From Polaromonas vacuolata (GTDB lineage Bacteria; Pseudomonadota; Gammaproteobacteria; Burkholderiales; Burkholderiaceae_C): 64,000 nt of DNA. The DNA lies in NCBI RefSeq assembly GCF_012584515.1, contig NZ_CP051461.1:248001-312000 (forward strand), written 5' to 3'. Numbering within the stretch: position 1 is the stretch's first letter; each line of letters opens with the position of its first letter. This document shows positions 62,927 through 64,000 of the stretch, one piece after another. The notes beneath the pieces are model-generated. The model worked only from the letters and a program-made list of their open reading frames with translations. It searched no databases and was not told the origin of the DNA. The position numbers and the translations under genes are program-made.

Positions 62927-64000
62927 TTAGGACTGGCAGTCCGCTGCTGTGCGACGGGTCATTTTTTTGTCGGCTAGATATTTGTCCGCGCCGGCTTTGA
63001 CCATGGGTTTGAGAATTTGCTCGTCGGCGGCGATAAAGTCAGACACAAACTCCCACTTACTACCGGTCCAGGTTTGCACCCGTGCGGTGGTCGATCCCAT
63101 GTGATCGGCGCAGGAAGTCGAGAGCGGTCGCATCACGCCGGCAAAGCCTAGTGCATCGAGCTTTTTCTGATCCAAGGCTAAGTTCTCCAGACCCCAGCGT
63201 ACTTGCTCAGCCGTCATAACTTTGCCCTTGCCAAAGCGCTCTTGCGCACGGCGTACGGCTTCGGTTCCCAACATTTGAATAATCACACCACGGGTGTAGA
63301 GCACACTGCCGACTTCATCCTTGGGACCAGTGCCTTGGCTGGCGCCGTGCACATATTTGAGAATGTCTTGAATGACTTTTGGCTGCTGGCCTGAAGTGTT
63401 TAAGTTCAGGGCGTGATAGCCCTTTGCGCCTTCGCCCACATCTTTGACATCCGGCTCAGCACCGGCCCACCACACGCCATACATTTTCTCGCGTGGGTAG
63501 CCGGTGGCCTGCGCTTCTTTGAGCGCGGTCGAATTCATCACACCCCAGCCCCACAGCAATACGTAGTCTGGTTTGCTTTGGCGAACTTGCAACCAAGTCG
63601 ATTTTTGCTCTACACCCGGTGCTGTGACTGGCAACATTTGCAGTTCAAAACCGTGCATCTTGGCGCGCTCTTGCAGCAATGGAATAGGCTCCTTGCCGAA
63701 CGGTGAATCGTGATAAACCAAGGTGATTTTTTTACCTTTAAGTTTCTCCAGTCCGCCTTCTTTTTTGCCGATGTGCTGTATCAAAATATCCGCCGCTGTC
63801 CAGTAGCTGCCCATCAAAGGGAAGTTCCATTTAAAGGCTTGACCATCTTGCGAGATCGATAAACCATAGCCCAACGTGATGAGCGGAATTTTGTCGTTTG
63901 GAACTTTCTCGGTCAGTGCAAAGGTGATGCCAGTAGACTGCGGATCAAACAGCGTCACACCAGCACGGCCTTTAAGACGTTCATAGCATTCAACACCACG
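62927..64000 (-). CDS. Liv-type ABC transporter substrate-binding protein (partial)
   Basis: The C-terminal 350 or so residues of a periplasmic binding protein of the LivK/aromatic-acid type; the frame continues past the right edge, so the signal peptide is missing. GKKITLVYHDSPFGKEPIPLLQE and WLQVRQSKPDYVLLWGWG are typical of the second lobe. Two Cys near the end (STSCADH, AADCQS) could form a disulfide. It is the first visible gene of the transporter operon. Confidence 0.88.
   Translation of the reverse strand, partial: RGVECYERLKGRAGVTLFDPQSTGITFALTEKVPNDKIPLITLGYGLSISQDGQAFKWNFPLMGSYWTAADILIQHIGKKEGGLEKLKGKKITLVYHDSPFGKEPIPLLQERAKMHGFELQMLPVTAPGVEQKSTWLQVRQSKPDYVLLWGWGVMNSTALKEAQATGYPREKMYGVWWAGAEPDVKDVGEGAKGYHALNLNTSGQQPKVIQDILKYVHGASQGTGPKDEVGSVLYTRGVIIQMLGTEAVRRAQERFGKGKVMTAEQVRWGLENLALDQKKLDALGFAGVMRPLSTSCADHMGSTTARVQTWTGSKWEFVSDFIAADEQILKPMVKAGADKYLADKKMTRRTAADCQS

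Noticed and set aside
1..64000. CRISPR arrays, tRNA or rRNA genes
   Set aside because: No regularly spaced repeats, no cloverleaf with a CCA end and no rRNA-like sequence were found by eye. A tRNA scan would settle this.

Overview
The window looks like a chromosomal segment of a betaproteobacterium of the Burkholderiales, most likely Comamonadaceae or a close relative. The evidence is gene content and gene order: the proteobacterial GshA type, pilT-pilU, an rsmI/yraN-diaA-BON lipoprotein locus, pgpA-pncC, a Bug-type solute-binding protein, cyoABCD-SURF1-regBA, a Liv-type ABC transporter with a CoA ligase, and an EPS-associated MarR regulator. I cannot name the genus. Backbone genes are moderately GC-rich. 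The block from about 22.8 to 28.1 kb is visibly AT-rich, as polysaccharide loci often are.

Layout. 0-18.9 kb is core backbone: the end of holA, proA, gshA, kup, a YggS-type PLP protein, pilT and pilU, a beta-hydroxyacid dehydrogenase, the BON lipoprotein/diaA/yraN/rsmI locus, a small lipoprotein, pgpA-pncC, a fluoroacetate-dehalogenase-like hydrolase, a UPF0149/SEC-C protein, an FMN-dependent glutamate-synthase-like protein and an MDR-type reductase. 18.9-20.5 kb is a decayed stretch that includes a frameshifted copy of the EPS MarR regulator. 20.5-37.1 kb is a Wzx/Wzy-type surface polysaccharide locus: manC, MarR regulator, wzx, GT2, wzy-like gene, GT4, a three-gene UDP-2-acetamido-2,6-dideoxy-L-hexose pathway, GT4, 4-keto reductase/epimerase, initiating phosphoglycosyltransferase and wzz-like gene. 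A toxin-antitoxin patch (two toxin-less antitoxins, a deleted phosphoglycosyltransferase remnant and an intact VapBC) sits between the epimerase and the phosphoglycosyltransferase.

37.4-50.5 kb is mixed. It holds a DUF5710-XseA fusion followed by an XseB-like partner with an SSB-like acidic tail, a prolyl oligopeptidase, a Xre/RES module whose toxin is frameshifted, a ParDE module whose toxin carries an amber codon, a zinc-ribbon protein, a BI-1 protein, nhaR, a TerC protein, an effector-like repeat protein, and a complete IS30-family element inserted at the extreme 3' end of a 2OG-Fe dioxygenase gene. 50.7-64 kb is again backbone: DUF1840, a Bug protein, an MFS transporter, cyoABCD-SURF1-regBA, then on the minus strand a PaaK-like CoA ligase, livF and a Liv-type binding protein that runs off the right edge.

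How it works together. The polysaccharide genes are enough to make GDP-mannose from mannose-1-phosphate, to convert UDP-GlcNAc to a UDP-L-dideoxyhexosamine, to start a lipid-linked repeat unit, extend it, flip it, polymerise it and control its length. The quinol oxidase operon leads into SURF1 and a RegB/RegA redox pair, which suggests that respiration and its redox control are linked there. Three toxin-antitoxin-like units have lost or never had an intact toxin, a fourth has a nonsense-mutated toxin, and only VapBC looks complete. No tRNA, rRNA or CRISPR array was seen.
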